Part shown: positions 1 to 7,729 of the stretch, piece by piece
Position numbering within the stretch: the stretch's first letter is position 1
Layout: each line of letters starts with the position of its first letter
Source: a virus
IMG/VR virus record: IMGVR_UViG_3300012532_000001
Span: 1-49,190 of that record
Direction: 5' to 3' (one strand)
Length of the DNA: 49,190 bases
Translations under genes and position numbers: made by a program
Notes under the pieces: generated by a model
What the model saw: the letters and a program-made list of their open reading frames with translations, nothing else
Databases searched by the model: none
Told to the model about the DNA's origin: nothing

Positions 1-147
1 AGCGGCTTCGGCGGCGGCGGCGTCGGCAGCGGCTTCGGCGTCGGCGGCGGCGTCTGCAGCGGCTTCGGCGTCGGCGGCGGCGTCGGCAGCGGCGGCGGCG
101 GCGTCGGCGGCGGCGTCGGCAGCGGCTTCGGCGGCGTCGGCGGTACA
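1..147. repeat. GCGGCGGCGTC-type low-complexity tract (left half)
   Basis: Imperfect tandem units built from the codons GCC, GCT, GAC and GAA on the minus strand. Bases 1-36 are identical to 49155-49190. The tract codes for the Ala/Asp/Glu segment of the protein that spans the window edges. Confidence 0.9.
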
Positions 148-663
148 AACAATGCGCACTTTCTTCGACAGCTTCTTTTTTGTCCACACTCCGAGAGCTT
201 CACGCCACTTATTCACAAGCCCAATTACCGTGTCGTCAGACACGGCGTTGCTCGGTTTCAGCCAAGGAATTGATTGCCACGCAACCGTCGATTCCCGCAT
301 GGCGAGGATACGTTCGGCGAAATCATTACCGAAAATGTCCGCAAGCGTTAGTTCCTTGATGATCGTGAACCTCTTGACGCGACACTTTTGATCGTCACAT
401 TCGATAATGTCCGTCGTAACAACCTTACCTTTAAACCAGCGCCAAGGACGATGTGATGAATTTGCGAATTGGATTGTTTTGCGCGCCGTCGGCGAGACGT
501 GAATGCCGTGGCCGCATATATGACCATTGGCCGGTGCGGCGTCAAGAACTTCAACAGACTTTCCGGACTTCATTGCAGCGTGATAGTCTATTGTGCCAGT
601 GCAAAAATCTGTGCCATCTGGCCGCGTGCATTTGTAAAAGGTTTTACTGGAAATTGTTTTCAT
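1..663 (-). CDS. Ala-rich repeat phage protein, N-terminal part (gene continues at right window edge)
   Basis: The reading frame starts at ATG 663 (GGGGAC ribosome site just upstream) and is open to base 1, giving 221 residues with no stop. Residues 1-174 form a compact domain opening MKTISSKTFYKCTRPDGTDF, with later CGHGIHVSPT and HRPWRWF motifs. From about residue 175 it becomes an Ala/Asp/Glu low-complexity tract of AAAD and AAAE units. The frame at base 1 matches the open frame at 49190, so this and the CDS at 48780-49190 are probably one protein of about 344-357 residues. From memory, phage proteins of this layout (TRPDGTDF head, degenerate repeats, short C-terminal domain) are common and uncharacterised. 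Function is unknown. Confidence 0.8.
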   Translation of the reverse strand, partial: MKTISSKTFYKCTRPDGTDFCTGTIDYHAAMKSGKSVEVLDAAPANGHICGHGIHVSPTARKTIQFANSSHRPWRWFKGKVVTTDIIECDDQKCRVKRFTIIKELTLADIFGNDFAERILAMRESTVAWQSIPWLKPSNAVSDDTVIGLVNKWREALGVWTKKKLSKKVRIVCTADAAEAAADAAADAAAAAADAAADAEAAADAAADAEAAADAAAAEAA

Positions 664-755
664 GACATGTCCCCTGAGTTAAAACGCACTGCAACTGAAC
701 AGCGTTGCCCTGTGCTGGAAGTATAGCGCGTGACCACTAAAAATCAAACAAGCCT

Positions 756-800
756 CGCCAAAATTGGTTTGGCGGCATGGTGTAGGGGGGTCTACACCAT
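756..800 (-). terminator. Tandem hairpins, likely terminator after the 816-1115 gene
   Basis: Two perfect hairpins lie next to each other: CGCCAAA/TTTGGCG (756-762 with 768-774, 5-base loop) and ATGGTGTAG/CTACACCAT (777-785 with 792-800, 6-base loop). On the minus strand the second-reached hairpin is followed by a T-rich stretch (TTTGATTTTT). This suits transcription ending after the gene whose stop is at 816. The same interval is upstream of the Ala-rich gene, so it could also separate transcripts. Confidence 0.55.
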
Positions 801-815
801 TGCCGCCTGGATACG

Positions 816-1115
816 TTATGCGATAGCCGGGCTTGGCGGCGTGGTGTTGGCCGTGATGGCGCTGGCGAGAGCGTCGGCGGACGCCTTGAGCTTGTCGGAT
901 AGCGCTTGGACTTTCGCGGGGTCGGATTTCGCGGCGGCGAGGTCGGAGGCGATGCCCTGGATCAGCAGCACCGCCGACGATTCAATGTCGGTGTTGGCCT
1001 TGACCTGGGCTTCGAGTTCTTCGAGGGAACCGTGCATGACAACTCCTTGGAAAAGTAGGACATCGAGCTTCCGCTCAATGCGACGAAACATCGTCTTAAT
1101 CTCGTGATCGTGCAT
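816..1115 (-). CDS. Small helical phage protein, coiled-coil type
   Basis: The product is 99 residues from ATG 1115. After a basic start (MHDHEIKTMFRRIERKLDVL) it is almost wholly predicted helix. A C-terminal half rich in Ala, Asp and Ser (DLAAAKSDPAKVQALSDKLK) resembles small phage proteins carrying ANTDxESSAVLLIQG-like segments. It follows the holin-like gene by 9 bases and ends just before tandem terminator hairpins. It has no signal peptide or catalytic motif. Its role is unknown; the position suggests the lysis or virion-assembly group. Confidence 0.65.
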   Translation of the reverse strand: MHDHEIKTMFRRIERKLDVLLFQGVVMHGSLEELEAQVKANTDIESSAVLLIQGIASDLAAAKSDPAKVQALSDKLKASADALASAITANTTPPSPAIA

Positions 1116-1124
1116 GACTTCATC

Positions 1125-1361
1125 CTATCGAATCGGCGGCCCCCAGCGAAAGAGCGGTTGCTGATTCACCAGCGCCAGAAGCATGAAGATGAGCAACAAT
1201 ACCACAAGGGTCACGAAGATCAACCGGATCGCATTGAATAACAGCGGCATGCTCGGAACCTTGCCCTCCCAATACCCGATCAAAAACCAAAGCAGCCCGA
1301 GAACGCCGGCGCAGACGAGCATGAACACGACGGCCATCACGACAAATTGCAGATCGAACAT
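1125..1361 (-). CDS. Two-TM small membrane protein, holin-like
   Basis: The product is 78 residues from ATG 1361, with AAAGGCGGCGAG upstream; an in-frame GTG at 1364 is the alternative. There are two strongly hydrophobic segments, about residues 5-29 and 43-68, joined by a short loop (YWEGKVPSMP), and a short basic tail ending PPIR. Size and topology fit a class II holin, but many small phage membrane proteins look like this and no lysozyme gene is adjacent. A hairpin with a T-run ends about 18 bases before its start, so its expression may be attenuated. The lysis role is inferred. Confidence 0.55.
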   Translation of the reverse strand: MFDLQFVVMAVVFMLVCAGVLGLLWFLIGYWEGKVPSMPLLFNAIRLIFVTLVVLLLIFMLLALVNQQPLFRWGPPIR

Positions 1362-1378
1362 CACTCGCCGCCTTTCTG

Positions 1379-1422
1379 AAAAGCCGGTCCAGCAAGGCTA
1401 TCCCTACGCTCCCTGGACCGGC
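1379..1422 (-). terminator. Hairpin plus TTTT in the leader of the holin-like gene
   Basis: There is a perfect 10-bp stem (GCCGGTCCAG 1383-1392 with CTGGACCGGC 1413-1422). On the minus strand it is followed by TTTT (1379-1382). This is a rho-independent terminator shape, and it would end most transcripts coming from the PAS gene before the 1361 gene, or act as an attenuator. Confidence 0.6.
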
Positions 1423-1432
1423 CCATTGTGCG

Positions 1433-1550
1433 GATCAAGAGCTTGCCCACGTTGGCTCACAACGGGCAGTCACTCTTGACCGTGACCGCTAACCCTTTCC
1501 GTCGAGGACATCTCCGAATCCCGCCCGTGCGCCGGGCAGTCGATCCGGCG
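1433..1550 (-). other. Structured leader with two further hairpins
   Basis: This gene-free stretch holds two more inverted repeats. TCAAGAG/CTCTTGA (1435-1441 with 1473-1479) encloses TGCCC/GGGCA (1444-1448 with 1464-1468) and GTTG/CAAC. CGCCGG/CCGGCG lies at 1530-1535 with 1545-1550. With the terminator at 1379-1422 they make three consecutive structures between the PAS gene and the holin-like gene. No reading frame with a ribosome site was seen here. Confidence 0.45.
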
Positions 1551-1564
1551 ACTACGTACGTGAC

Positions 1565-2281
1565 TCAACCATGATCTGAAGATTTCGCCGACGCCGCTGC
1601 CACAGCAATAGCTCCGGCTGGCAACTCTCGAATTTCAGCCGTCAGAAATTCGGCACCACCACTCTCCCAGGATGACAATGCGATGCTAACATCCACTTCA
1701 ACCCCATCTTGACGAATTGCCGTGGTCTGGAGTGGCTTCGCCGGATCCACTTGACGAATATCGTCTTTGATCTTGGCGAGGCCTTGCCGGTAGCTTTCCT
1801 TGAGCCTCTCGGGAATCAGAGCATCGACGTTTTTGCCGCGGAGTTGTTGTGGCAGCCAGTGCAAGAGCGGCCCGACCTGGGCGCTGGCTTCACGAATAGT
1901 GCCATCCAGCGAAGTGATGATGATCGCTGGCGTGGTGATCCCCGGATGAGCGTCCTTGCCGATAAGCTGCAAGCGCCTGATATCAGTCGTGAGTTGAATT
2001 ACGACTCCCTCTTGTTTGGCGAGTCGTTCGGCCGATTCGCCATACTTTTTGAGGCAATCACGCTCGGCTTCATAAAGCTTGTCCACCTTATCCTGCATTC
2101 TTGACATTTCAGAATCTTGACGAGCAACGATGCGCTCCCATTCGGCGATTGCATCGGAGCGCGCCTGTTTTCGCAGATCATTTTTCGTCTTCAGCAGCGT
2201 CACAATCCAGGCTCCTATGGCAGGAATGGCAATGATAATCGCTCCGACTAAGCCGCTGGTGATTTCATCAGCAAAAAGCAT
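1565..2281 (-). CDS. Membrane-anchored coiled-coil PAS-domain protein
   Basis: The product is 238 residues. The start is set at ATG 2281 because GAGGGA sits 7 bases upstream; a TTG at 2296 would overlap that site. There is one TM helix at about residues 9-30 (LVGAIIIAIPAIGAWIVTLL), then a long charged coiled coil (about 32-105), then a PAS-like domain (about 117-220). The PAS part has the S-box-like opening PAIIITSLDGTIREAS, then LLHWLPQQLRGKNVDALIPE and a final strand AEFLTAEIREL. No kinase, cyclase or other output domain follows. It lies between portal-linked genes and a holin-like gene. PAS domains sense small ligands or mediate protein contacts; one in a phage late operon is unusual. Any sensing role is inferred. 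Confidence 0.75.
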   Translation of the reverse strand: MLFADEITSGLVGAIIIAIPAIGAWIVTLLKTKNDLRKQARSDAIAEWERIVARQDSEMSRMQDKVDKLYEAERDCLKKYGESAERLAKQEGVVIQLTTDIRRLQLIGKDAHPGITTPAIIITSLDGTIREASAQVGPLLHWLPQQLRGKNVDALIPERLKESYRQGLAKIKDDIRQVDPAKPLQTTAIRQDGVEVDVSIALSSWESGGAEFLTAEIRELPAGAIAVAAASAKSSDHG

Positions 2282-2292
2282 CGTGCTATCCC

Positions 2293-2646
2293 TCAACTGC
2301 CGTAGAAGCTATTCCGTTGGTGAACTCCCTCGAGCGCCATCAGCTTCTTATAGTTGCCCAAGTCGGGAATAATGGGGTGCCCTTCGTTGGTGTACTCCAC
2401 GCTGATCCCGTGCCGCTTGGCCCGATCGCGCATTTGCTGGGCCTGCTTTGGATGAGCCTTGAGCGAGAGTAGCTTGAGCGGCCAGCCATTGCCGCAGCCA
2501 ATGATGCCGGTTTCGGACGCCGCCACAACTTTCCGAACTTTTGGCATCTTGCCAGTCTGGCGCGCTCGATAGAACTGCCGTTTTGAAACTTCGGCGCCTT
2601 CAACGAAGTATCTGACCGGGTCGCTAAATTTTATGCGGAACTCCAT
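2293..2646 (-). CDS. Conserved protein encoded after portal, function unknown
   Basis: The product is 117 residues from ATG 2646; the GGGGGGTGA that ends the portal gene serves as its ribosome site. Its layout is an N-terminal basic segment (KRQFYRARQTGKMPKVRKV), a central motif GCGNGWPLKLLSLKAHPKQ, and HGISVEYTNEGHPIIPDLGN near the end. I associate this 'WP...AHP.Q...GV...YD.EG.P' pattern with small phage proteins next to portal or terminase genes, from memory only. It is probably part of head assembly or packaging, which is an inference from position. Confidence 0.65.
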   Translation of the reverse strand: MEFRIKFSDPVRYFVEGAEVSKRQFYRARQTGKMPKVRKVVAASETGIIGCGNGWPLKLLSLKAHPKQAQQMRDRAKRHGISVEYTNEGHPIIPDLGNYKKLMALEGVHQRNSFYGS

Positions 2647-2651
2647 GAGAA

Positions 2652-4394
2652 TCACCCCCCCATCATGACCTTGCCGTTGCCTTCGTGCGCTCCCCCAGGA
2701 TTGCCGGCCATCATCTGCTGCATCATCGCCTTCTCCGTGCCGCCCTGGGTCCGCTCCGACCGGCTCACCCGCTCATAGGTCCGTGTCGTGTTCGGCGATG
2801 GCTGACCGGCCTGGCTCGTCGTCGTTGCCTCCACCGGCTCGCGCGTGGCGATGATCTCGGCCAGGTCCGGTTGATCCAAATACTTCGCCACCTTGTTCAA
2901 GTAGGTGTCGATGTCGAAGTTCTTGCCCTGGGCCTGGAGCATCGACATCATCGGGACGATGGTTTGAACGATCTGGTTCAGGTCGGCCAGGCGTTTGCGC
3001 GGAGTCGAATACTGCATTGAGTAGGGATCGACCTTCACCTGCATCTCATCCCAGGGAATTGCGATGCGGTCGCGTGGGCCGACTTGCCGGATAGTGGAAA
3101 TGTGTGGCATGCCCGGCACGCTGTAGACGGACTTCTGCGTGGTGAATGGATCGTGATGGAAGTACCAGCAAAGGTTTTTGAGGGTCGCCGCCACGAAGTT
3201 GATCGTCGTCGTCTGCTTGTCGGCGAGCGTGGCGTGGGCATTCTCGTTCAAAATCTTGTCCTGAGTTGCCGTTGGAGATTGGGCGCCGGCCCCGCCGATC
3301 AGGTCCATGTTGTCGGCCATGAAGCTGAAGAGCTGCTTGGCCTGCATGAACATGCCGGTGTTCATCTGATTGGGGCCGCCGAACGACACTTCCTTGGGTT
3401 CTTGGCCAGTCGAGGCAAACCCCTCGCCGTCGTTGGTATTGACGACCCGGTTGGCTTCTTCCTCGCTGCGAACAGCCAGAATCGTCTTTTGCCGGAGGGA
3501 CTGCCGCATCAGCTTGCGATAGATGGCGTTTATGAATTGGTGTTCGTCGATCAAGTCCTGGATTGGGGCCTTGGGCATGGCGTTACCGGGAACCATCCCA
3601 TAGCCGTTGAAGGTGAATGGCCCGCTCTCCGGGCCGATCCAATCCTCTTCGGCCAAAAGCCTGTCGTTGTCGTCGAGCGTGACGATGGCCTTGTGCCGCG
3701 GCAGGTAGTATTCCCAGATCGGCGCGCGCTCTTCATAATCGTCCTGCATGCACTGATAGCCACGCCCGAGCATCCCGATCCGCTCGTCGCCTTCCTCGTT
3801 GTAGGCTGCGTTGTCAGTGGTCACGACATCCTTGCGGTTCTTGTTGTAGCGCTTGTCAGACTGGATCACGTCCAGGGGAACCCAGATGCGGTGGCAAAGG
3901 AAGGAGGCTTCGCGGAAGTCGTGGGACCGCGTGTCGTAGGCGAAGTCGTCGATGTCAACCCTCTCGCAATACGGCTGCCCGGCCTCTACGATCCACCCGG
4001 AAGTCGCGGCGTCGGCAGCGCTGGCCAAGCCGACCTTGGCGATGCCCAGCGTGAAGAGCGCATCCAAGACAATCCGCTGGAATGCATTGTCGAGCGCCAT
4101 CTTCTCTATTTGATCGTTGGCCCAGCTTTCCATCGCGGCCACGGTTGGCTTGTGCGCGCGCTGGAAAGTCGAGAGCATGACGCGGGGATTCTTGGCGATG
4201 AGTTGGCGGCCGACGATGGAGATGTACAGGCCGATCATGTTGATCGGCACCCGGTTCCTTGAACCTTCGTCCGACCAATGAGCGCCGAGGTACTCTCGAA
4301 CGGCTTCGCGCCGCTCCTCGCGGAAGCGCTGCAGCGCGCGGCGGGCGCGCTTCTTGGCCGGGCCGAGCTTCGGGATGTTGTTGATGCTAACCAC
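2652..4394 (-). CDS. Portal protein
   Basis: The product is 580 residues from GTG 4394, overlapping the zinc-ribbon gene upstream by 8 bases. Portal proteins form the 12-subunit ring at the head vertex through which DNA enters and leaves. It has a basic N-terminal region (KKRARRALQRFREERREAVREYL) and then SRNRVPINMIGLYISIVGRQ. Later come DYEERAPIWEYYLPR and a long helical stem region with QDKILNENAHATLADKQT. The Gln/Gly/Met-rich tail ends HEGNGKVMMGG. Position directly after terL and the length both fit. The subtype (P22-like or T7-like) cannot be fixed by eye. Confidence 0.85.
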   Translation of the reverse strand: MVSINNIPKLGPAKKRARRALQRFREERREAVREYLGAHWSDEGSRNRVPINMIGLYISIVGRQLIAKNPRVMLSTFQRAHKPTVAAMESWANDQIEKMALDNAFQRIVLDALFTLGIAKVGLASAADAATSGWIVEAGQPYCERVDIDDFAYDTRSHDFREASFLCHRIWVPLDVIQSDKRYNKNRKDVVTTDNAAYNEEGDERIGMLGRGYQCMQDDYEERAPIWEYYLPRHKAIVTLDDNDRLLAEEDWIGPESGPFTFNGYGMVPGNAMPKAPIQDLIDEHQFINAIYRKLMRQSLRQKTILAVRSEEEANRVVNTNDGEGFASTGQEPKEVSFGGPNQMNTGMFMQAKQLFSFMADNMDLIGGAGAQSPTATQDKILNENAHATLADKQTTTINFVAATLKNLCWYFHHDPFTTQKSVYSVPGMPHISTIRQVGPRDRIAIPWDEMQVKVDPYSMQYSTPRKRLADLNQIVQTIVPMMSMLQAQGKNFDIDTYLNKVAKYLDQPDLAEIIATREPVEATTTSQAGQPSPNTTRTYERVSRSERTQGGTEKAMMQQMMAGNPGGAHEGNGKVMMGG

Positions 4395-4641
4395 TTACCA
4401 TGTCGCTTCCCCCATCCAAAAACACAAAACCTTCTGGATTCTGACGAAGTTTGGCGCGGCAATCAGGACACCTGGCTGTCGCCGAGCCGTCTGGAAGTGC
4501 CTTGAAATCGTCGCATTGGGCCGACAAGAGATCGCGGTTGCATACCGGGCACGACATGCCGATAACCGGCAAGCCGGCGAGCGGCAACGGCCCTTCTTGC
4601 CACTGAAAGCATGGCCTCATGTGCGCATCGTAAGGGATCAT
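4387..4641 (-). CDS. Small zinc-ribbon protein between terL and portal
   Basis: The product is 84 residues from ATG 4641, whose start overlaps the terL stop (ATGA) and whose end overlaps the portal start. Two CxxC knuckles, CPVC and CPDC, are spaced about 25 residues apart and form a four-cysteine zinc ribbon; the rest is short and Gly/Pro-rich. The coupling to terL and portal suggests a role in packaging or expression of the pair, but no function is known to me. Confidence 0.7.
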   Translation of the reverse strand: MIPYDAHMRPCFQWQEGPLPLAGLPVIGMSCPVCNRDLLSAQCDDFKALPDGSATARCPDCRAKLRQNPEGFVFLDGGSDMVSG

Positions 4642-6512
4642 TGCAACTCTTCCATCAGCAGCAAATATTCGTCATGCCTTCCATCATACGCGATCTGTCG
4701 CCGCCATGCCAATGACCCGTAGGGAGTCGTTTCGCGCTCGATCAACTTCTTGTTCGCCCCGCGCTCCTTGGCGATGAGCCAGCACAGCGCGTCGGGTATC
4801 ACCCGATCGGCGTGATTCATCATCGCTCCAGATGGATCGTTCGTAGACGCCTCCGTGTTATGCTGGATCCGGCCGGTGGGACCGTATCGGAAGTCCAAGC
4901 ATTCCCTGATCGCCCATTCCGAGTAATTGGTGAATTTGCGCCCTTGCAGACCGTCCCGGTATTCTTCGAGCAGGTCGCGCTTGGTATCGACTGTGCTGGC
5001 CCATCCTGGTGTCGTCGACACTGTGTGCTTTAGATCATAATCTTGGGTGCGGAAATAGATATGGAGGTAGCCAAGATTAACAACAGTGCCACCGAATACA
5101 AGGCCTGGTCCTGGCGTTTCCCAGATCAATTTGGCTCCCGTTCCAGTGACAGTCTTGAACAGTCTAGCCAGTGCCACGCATAGAACCGCGAATTCCTTGG
5201 GAAAAATCCTGGCATTGGCGTATTCCCCGATCCGCTCCCCGGTGACGATGTTGAAGATGGAAGCGCATGAGGGAGTGGCGCCCATGCCGGTTGAAACATC
5301 CTGGCCGATCACGTACACACCTTCGGGTGGCATGCCGTTGCTGTCGGGGTTGATCCAGAGCCTCAAGAGTCCGCCAGCTCGAGAAGTCAGACGTTCGGGG
5401 ATGCCAAGATCCCGGTCATAGGCCAGATCGCCTTCCCAAATATGTTCCCTGCATCCTGCCAGCAAGCGCTGGATCATGATCGAATCGAATACTTGGCTGA
5501 CCGATCCCTTGGGATCGATGTCAAGGTGCATCGCCACGTCGCGCTTGGAGCCGCGGCGAACGCACTCCTTGTCGTACCATGGGCTCCTGATGCACGGGAA
5601 TGGGCCCCCGGTTGGCTCACCCGTCATGACGAAGTGGTAATCCGGCGGGAATTGATAGGTCTTGTCGAGGATTTCCACGGCGCCAGTGGACGGGACGTAA
5701 CGGTACAGCCCATTGTTCTTGTCTGGATGTTCAGACCAGTGCCACGTCTGCTGGATAAGTTCAGGCCGGTTGCACAAATCGTAAAATGCCGTGCCCGTGC
5801 CGTAATGGGTGCCGTTGAAGACACGGCAGCCAACATCGGCCGTGTTGCCAAGGATCGCGTAATCGTCTTGCTGCTTGGAAAACTCGTCGAGGAACAAGCC
5901 TGTCGAGCGCCCGCCAACGCTGGACCGATCGGTGGTGCTGGTGCCATTGATCGATGACCGGCTGAGTGGATAGGCGATGGCCAACTTGCGCTTCTTGGCC
6001 TGCGGAAACCATTTGGGCAGATGCTCGTTGATGAAGGTGAGTTTCGGGAAAAGGGAATTTGGGTCGGCCGATGAATCCACAGCTTTTTCGCTGTGGCTCA
6101 TGTCGATGAAGTTCTTGTGCTTGTGGAACCGGCATACCCAGTCCTGAATGATGAGCATCCACCACGTCGCCCCCATTTCGCGGGACTTCTGGATCAGCAT
6201 GTCTTCGCGGTTCCATATGCACCACATGATGCCGGCCGTGCGCTTGCCATCAATTACCTTGAGCGGCTCGAACAGAGACGCCTCCTGAAAATCCCAGGTG
6301 ACGAACGGCCCTACTTCGTCGTCGATCTTGGCAGGATTCGTCTGCCAGCAAAAAGCATTGACATAGAACAGCAAATCCTGCCGGCAGGCCGCGACAATGG
6401 CCTCGCGGTGCTTGGCGCTCTGCCGCGACCAGAGCAGCAATTCCTTGCGGTACTCGCGGTTCTCTTTGAGCGCCCTGGGGACGTGTTCGTGGTGTTTGCC
6501 TTGGCCGAGCAT
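4638..6512 (-). CDS. terL: Terminase large subunit
   Basis: The product is 624 residues from ATG 6512. This ATP-driven motor packages DNA into the prohead and cuts the concatemer. The ATPase domain is N-terminal: a P-loop-like KSREMGATW at residues 109-117 and Walker B GLFLDE at 205-210, with the catalytic Glu at 210. The nuclease domain follows: YVIGQDVSTGMG with acidic D395, LIWETPGPG, and a late acidic cluster near NHADRVIPDALCW. Length and order are typical. A palindrome sits just before the start. The packaging type (cos, pac or headful) cannot be told from this alone; the lack of physical ends favours headful or circular permutation. Confidence 0.92.
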   Translation of the reverse strand: MLGQGKHHEHVPRALKENREYRKELLLWSRQSAKHREAIVAACRQDLLFYVNAFCWQTNPAKIDDEVGPFVTWDFQEASLFEPLKVIDGKRTAGIMWCIWNREDMLIQKSREMGATWWMLIIQDWVCRFHKHKNFIDMSHSEKAVDSSADPNSLFPKLTFINEHLPKWFPQAKKRKLAIAYPLSRSSINGTSTTDRSSVGGRSTGLFLDEFSKQQDDYAILGNTADVGCRVFNGTHYGTGTAFYDLCNRPELIQQTWHWSEHPDKNNGLYRYVPSTGAVEILDKTYQFPPDYHFVMTGEPTGGPFPCIRSPWYDKECVRRGSKRDVAMHLDIDPKGSVSQVFDSIMIQRLLAGCREHIWEGDLAYDRDLGIPERLTSRAGGLLRLWINPDSNGMPPEGVYVIGQDVSTGMGATPSCASIFNIVTGERIGEYANARIFPKEFAVLCVALARLFKTVTGTGAKLIWETPGPGLVFGGTVVNLGYLHIYFRTQDYDLKHTVSTTPGWASTVDTKRDLLEEYRDGLQGRKFTNYSEWAIRECLDFRYGPTGRIQHNTEASTNDPSGAMMNHADRVIPDALCWLIAKERGANKKLIERETTPYGSLAWRRQIAYDGRHDEYLLLMEELQ

Positions 6513-6514
6513 GA

Positions 6515-6532
6515 TGAGGTGATTCTACCTCA
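6515..6532. promoter_or_regulatory. Palindrome abutting the terL start
   Basis: A perfect TGAGGT-N6-ACCTCA palindrome ends two bases before the terL ATG (6512). On the mRNA it would form a hairpin covering the initiation region, or it could be a protein-binding site. No other good ribosome site for terL is visible. Confidence 0.4.
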
Positions 6533-6925
6533 CCGCCCTCACAATTGCCTTCTCTCTTGGAGTGCCTTCAGCAAACTTAATGGCGTTCATGGCTCAACCC
6601 TCGATTTGCTTTCGACCTGGACAATTCTACGTAAGCTGGCTAGAAATTGAAACAGCCAGAGGGCCATTGAACCCCCTGTCGAAAACCAGAAAAGCCATGT
6701 TGCAACCGGAAATGGCCACTGCCGAAGAATCCGCGGATCAAGTGTGGCTGTCACCTGGAGCCGGTCGAGCAATCGTGTTTGGCCGGCAGGGCGCCCCGCA
6801 AGGCAACGCCCTTCGCCAGCCAACCGGACTGGCCGTGTGGTGACGCTCCTCGTCAACGAGGGGGAGAAAGAGGGGGTGCGCTCAGGCTGTCCTTGTGGAA
6901 GCGCAGCGGACGCAACCTCTGACCA
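6533..6925. other. Gap between putative terS and terL, no convincing gene
   Basis: Open frames exist on both strands (plus 6562-6843, minus 6587-6856), but neither has a ribosome site or a recognisable protein, and they overlap each other. GC-rich short inverted repeats occur (for example CCTCG/CGAGG near 6847-6860). Gaps between terminase genes often hold the packaging recognition site; that is a possibility, not a reading. Confidence 0.35.
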
Positions 6926-7450
6926 TCATCCCTTCCTTGATTCATGCCACCCCTCCAGCAACTCCATCAAATGCTCGTCCCCATGCACCACCCGCATCCC
7001 ACCCTCCTCCTTCCGCGCCTTCGCCTCCTCCCGAGCCAACAACACCGCCGAATAGTCCGACTCCAGCTTCGTCAGCAACTGTACGAATCCCTTGGGATCA
7101 TCAACCCAAATCTTCCGGTATCCACGCCGCGCGTCATTGTCCCACTCCGATCCAAACGACTGCACCCACTTCATCCCACGCACCGTCTCCGGCAACCCAC
7201 GCCATTCCAACGGCTCCTGCGGCTCAGGACCGGGGTCAATCCGCTCAGGAACCGATGCGACCGGCACCGGCAATCCAGCCGCCGCTATCGCCTTCATCTG
7301 CGCATCCGTCAATTGGAACCCAAATGACTTCTTCGCATTGTGCATCCCACGCCTGTCACCACGCTTGTTCAACGGCATTTTTGGCGGCTCTTCAATAGCC
7401 ACAGAAGAGCCATTTTCAACAGAAACACCAGTTTCGGCTGCTGCCGGCAT
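6926..7450 (-). CDS. Putative terminase small subunit
   Basis: The product is 174 residues from ATG 7450, chosen because AGGAGGT lies six bases upstream; longer starts lack this. It has a disordered Pro/Glu/Ala-rich N-terminus with KKSFGFQLTDAQMKAIAAAG, then a middle with WVQSFGSEWDNDARRGYRKIW. The end is helical: DPKGFVQLLTKLESDYSAVL and a charged tail. It is upstream of terL in the same direction, which together with the helical C-terminal half suggests the small subunit that recognises packaging sites. No clear helix-turn-helix is visible, so the call rests mostly on position. Confidence 0.45.
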   Translation of the reverse strand: MPAAAETGVSVENGSSVAIEEPPKMPLNKRGDRRGMHNAKKSFGFQLTDAQMKAIAAAGLPVPVASVPERIDPGPEPQEPLEWRGLPETVRGMKWVQSFGSEWDNDARRGYRKIWVDDPKGFVQLLTKLESDYSAVLLAREEAKARKEEGGMRVVHGDEHLMELLEGWHESRKG

Positions 7451-7729
7451 AGAACTACCTCCTGTTCCCATCCTACCACCCAATGCCGTTTCAGCCAGAG
7501 TTCAACTTCTAACGGTTCCACACCATGACTTAGAACCTCGTCTGAAACTGCGCCTGTATCTGGTTTTAGGGAAGTTAGTTAACTCCCCCCACCACCCGCC
7601 ACAAACCCCCACCCGTCCGGTTACAACGTCATAGATCGCGCGCGGTCTTTGATTTCATTGGGTGAAACTCGATCGAGTTGACAAAAAAACAAGGGTAGAT
7701 GGGTGAAAAAATCACACAAGGGGAACGCT
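7451..7729. promoter_or_regulatory. Divergent intergenic region with a 14-bp palindrome
   Basis: This 279-base gap separates the minus-strand packaging genes from the plus-strand cassette. It contains the perfect palindrome AACTCGATCGAGTT (7666-7679) overlapping TTGACA (7678-7683), which could be a plus-strand -35 box; no good -10 follows at normal spacing. The palindrome is a candidate operator. No gene was seen in the gap. Confidence 0.4.
7714..7724 (+). promoter_or_regulatory. Shared leader ACACAAGGGGA, copy 1 (ribosome site)
   Basis: This 11-base sequence ends 5 bases before ATG 7730. Exact copies occur at 8003-8013 and 9584-9594, each just before the start of another small plus-strand gene. 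The AAGGGGA core acts as the Shine-Dalgarno sequence and fixes these starts. Confidence 0.75.

Noticed and set aside
1-36. Identical 36-base ends as true direct terminal repeats
   Set aside because: They sit inside a low-complexity coding tract with 27-base periodicity, so an assembly overlap is the simpler reading.
1120-1395. 91-residue frame overlapping the holin-like gene
   Set aside because: No ribosome site and no hydrophobic or domain pattern; the overlapping 78-residue frame has clear TM helices.
3084-4262. 392-residue plus-strand frame
   Set aside because: It lies wholly antisense to the portal gene and is a GC-rich shadow.
6562-6843. Plus-strand frame of 93 residues between the terminase genes
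   Set aside because: No ribosome site, opposite strand to its neighbours and no recognisable protein; kept only as part of the gap description.
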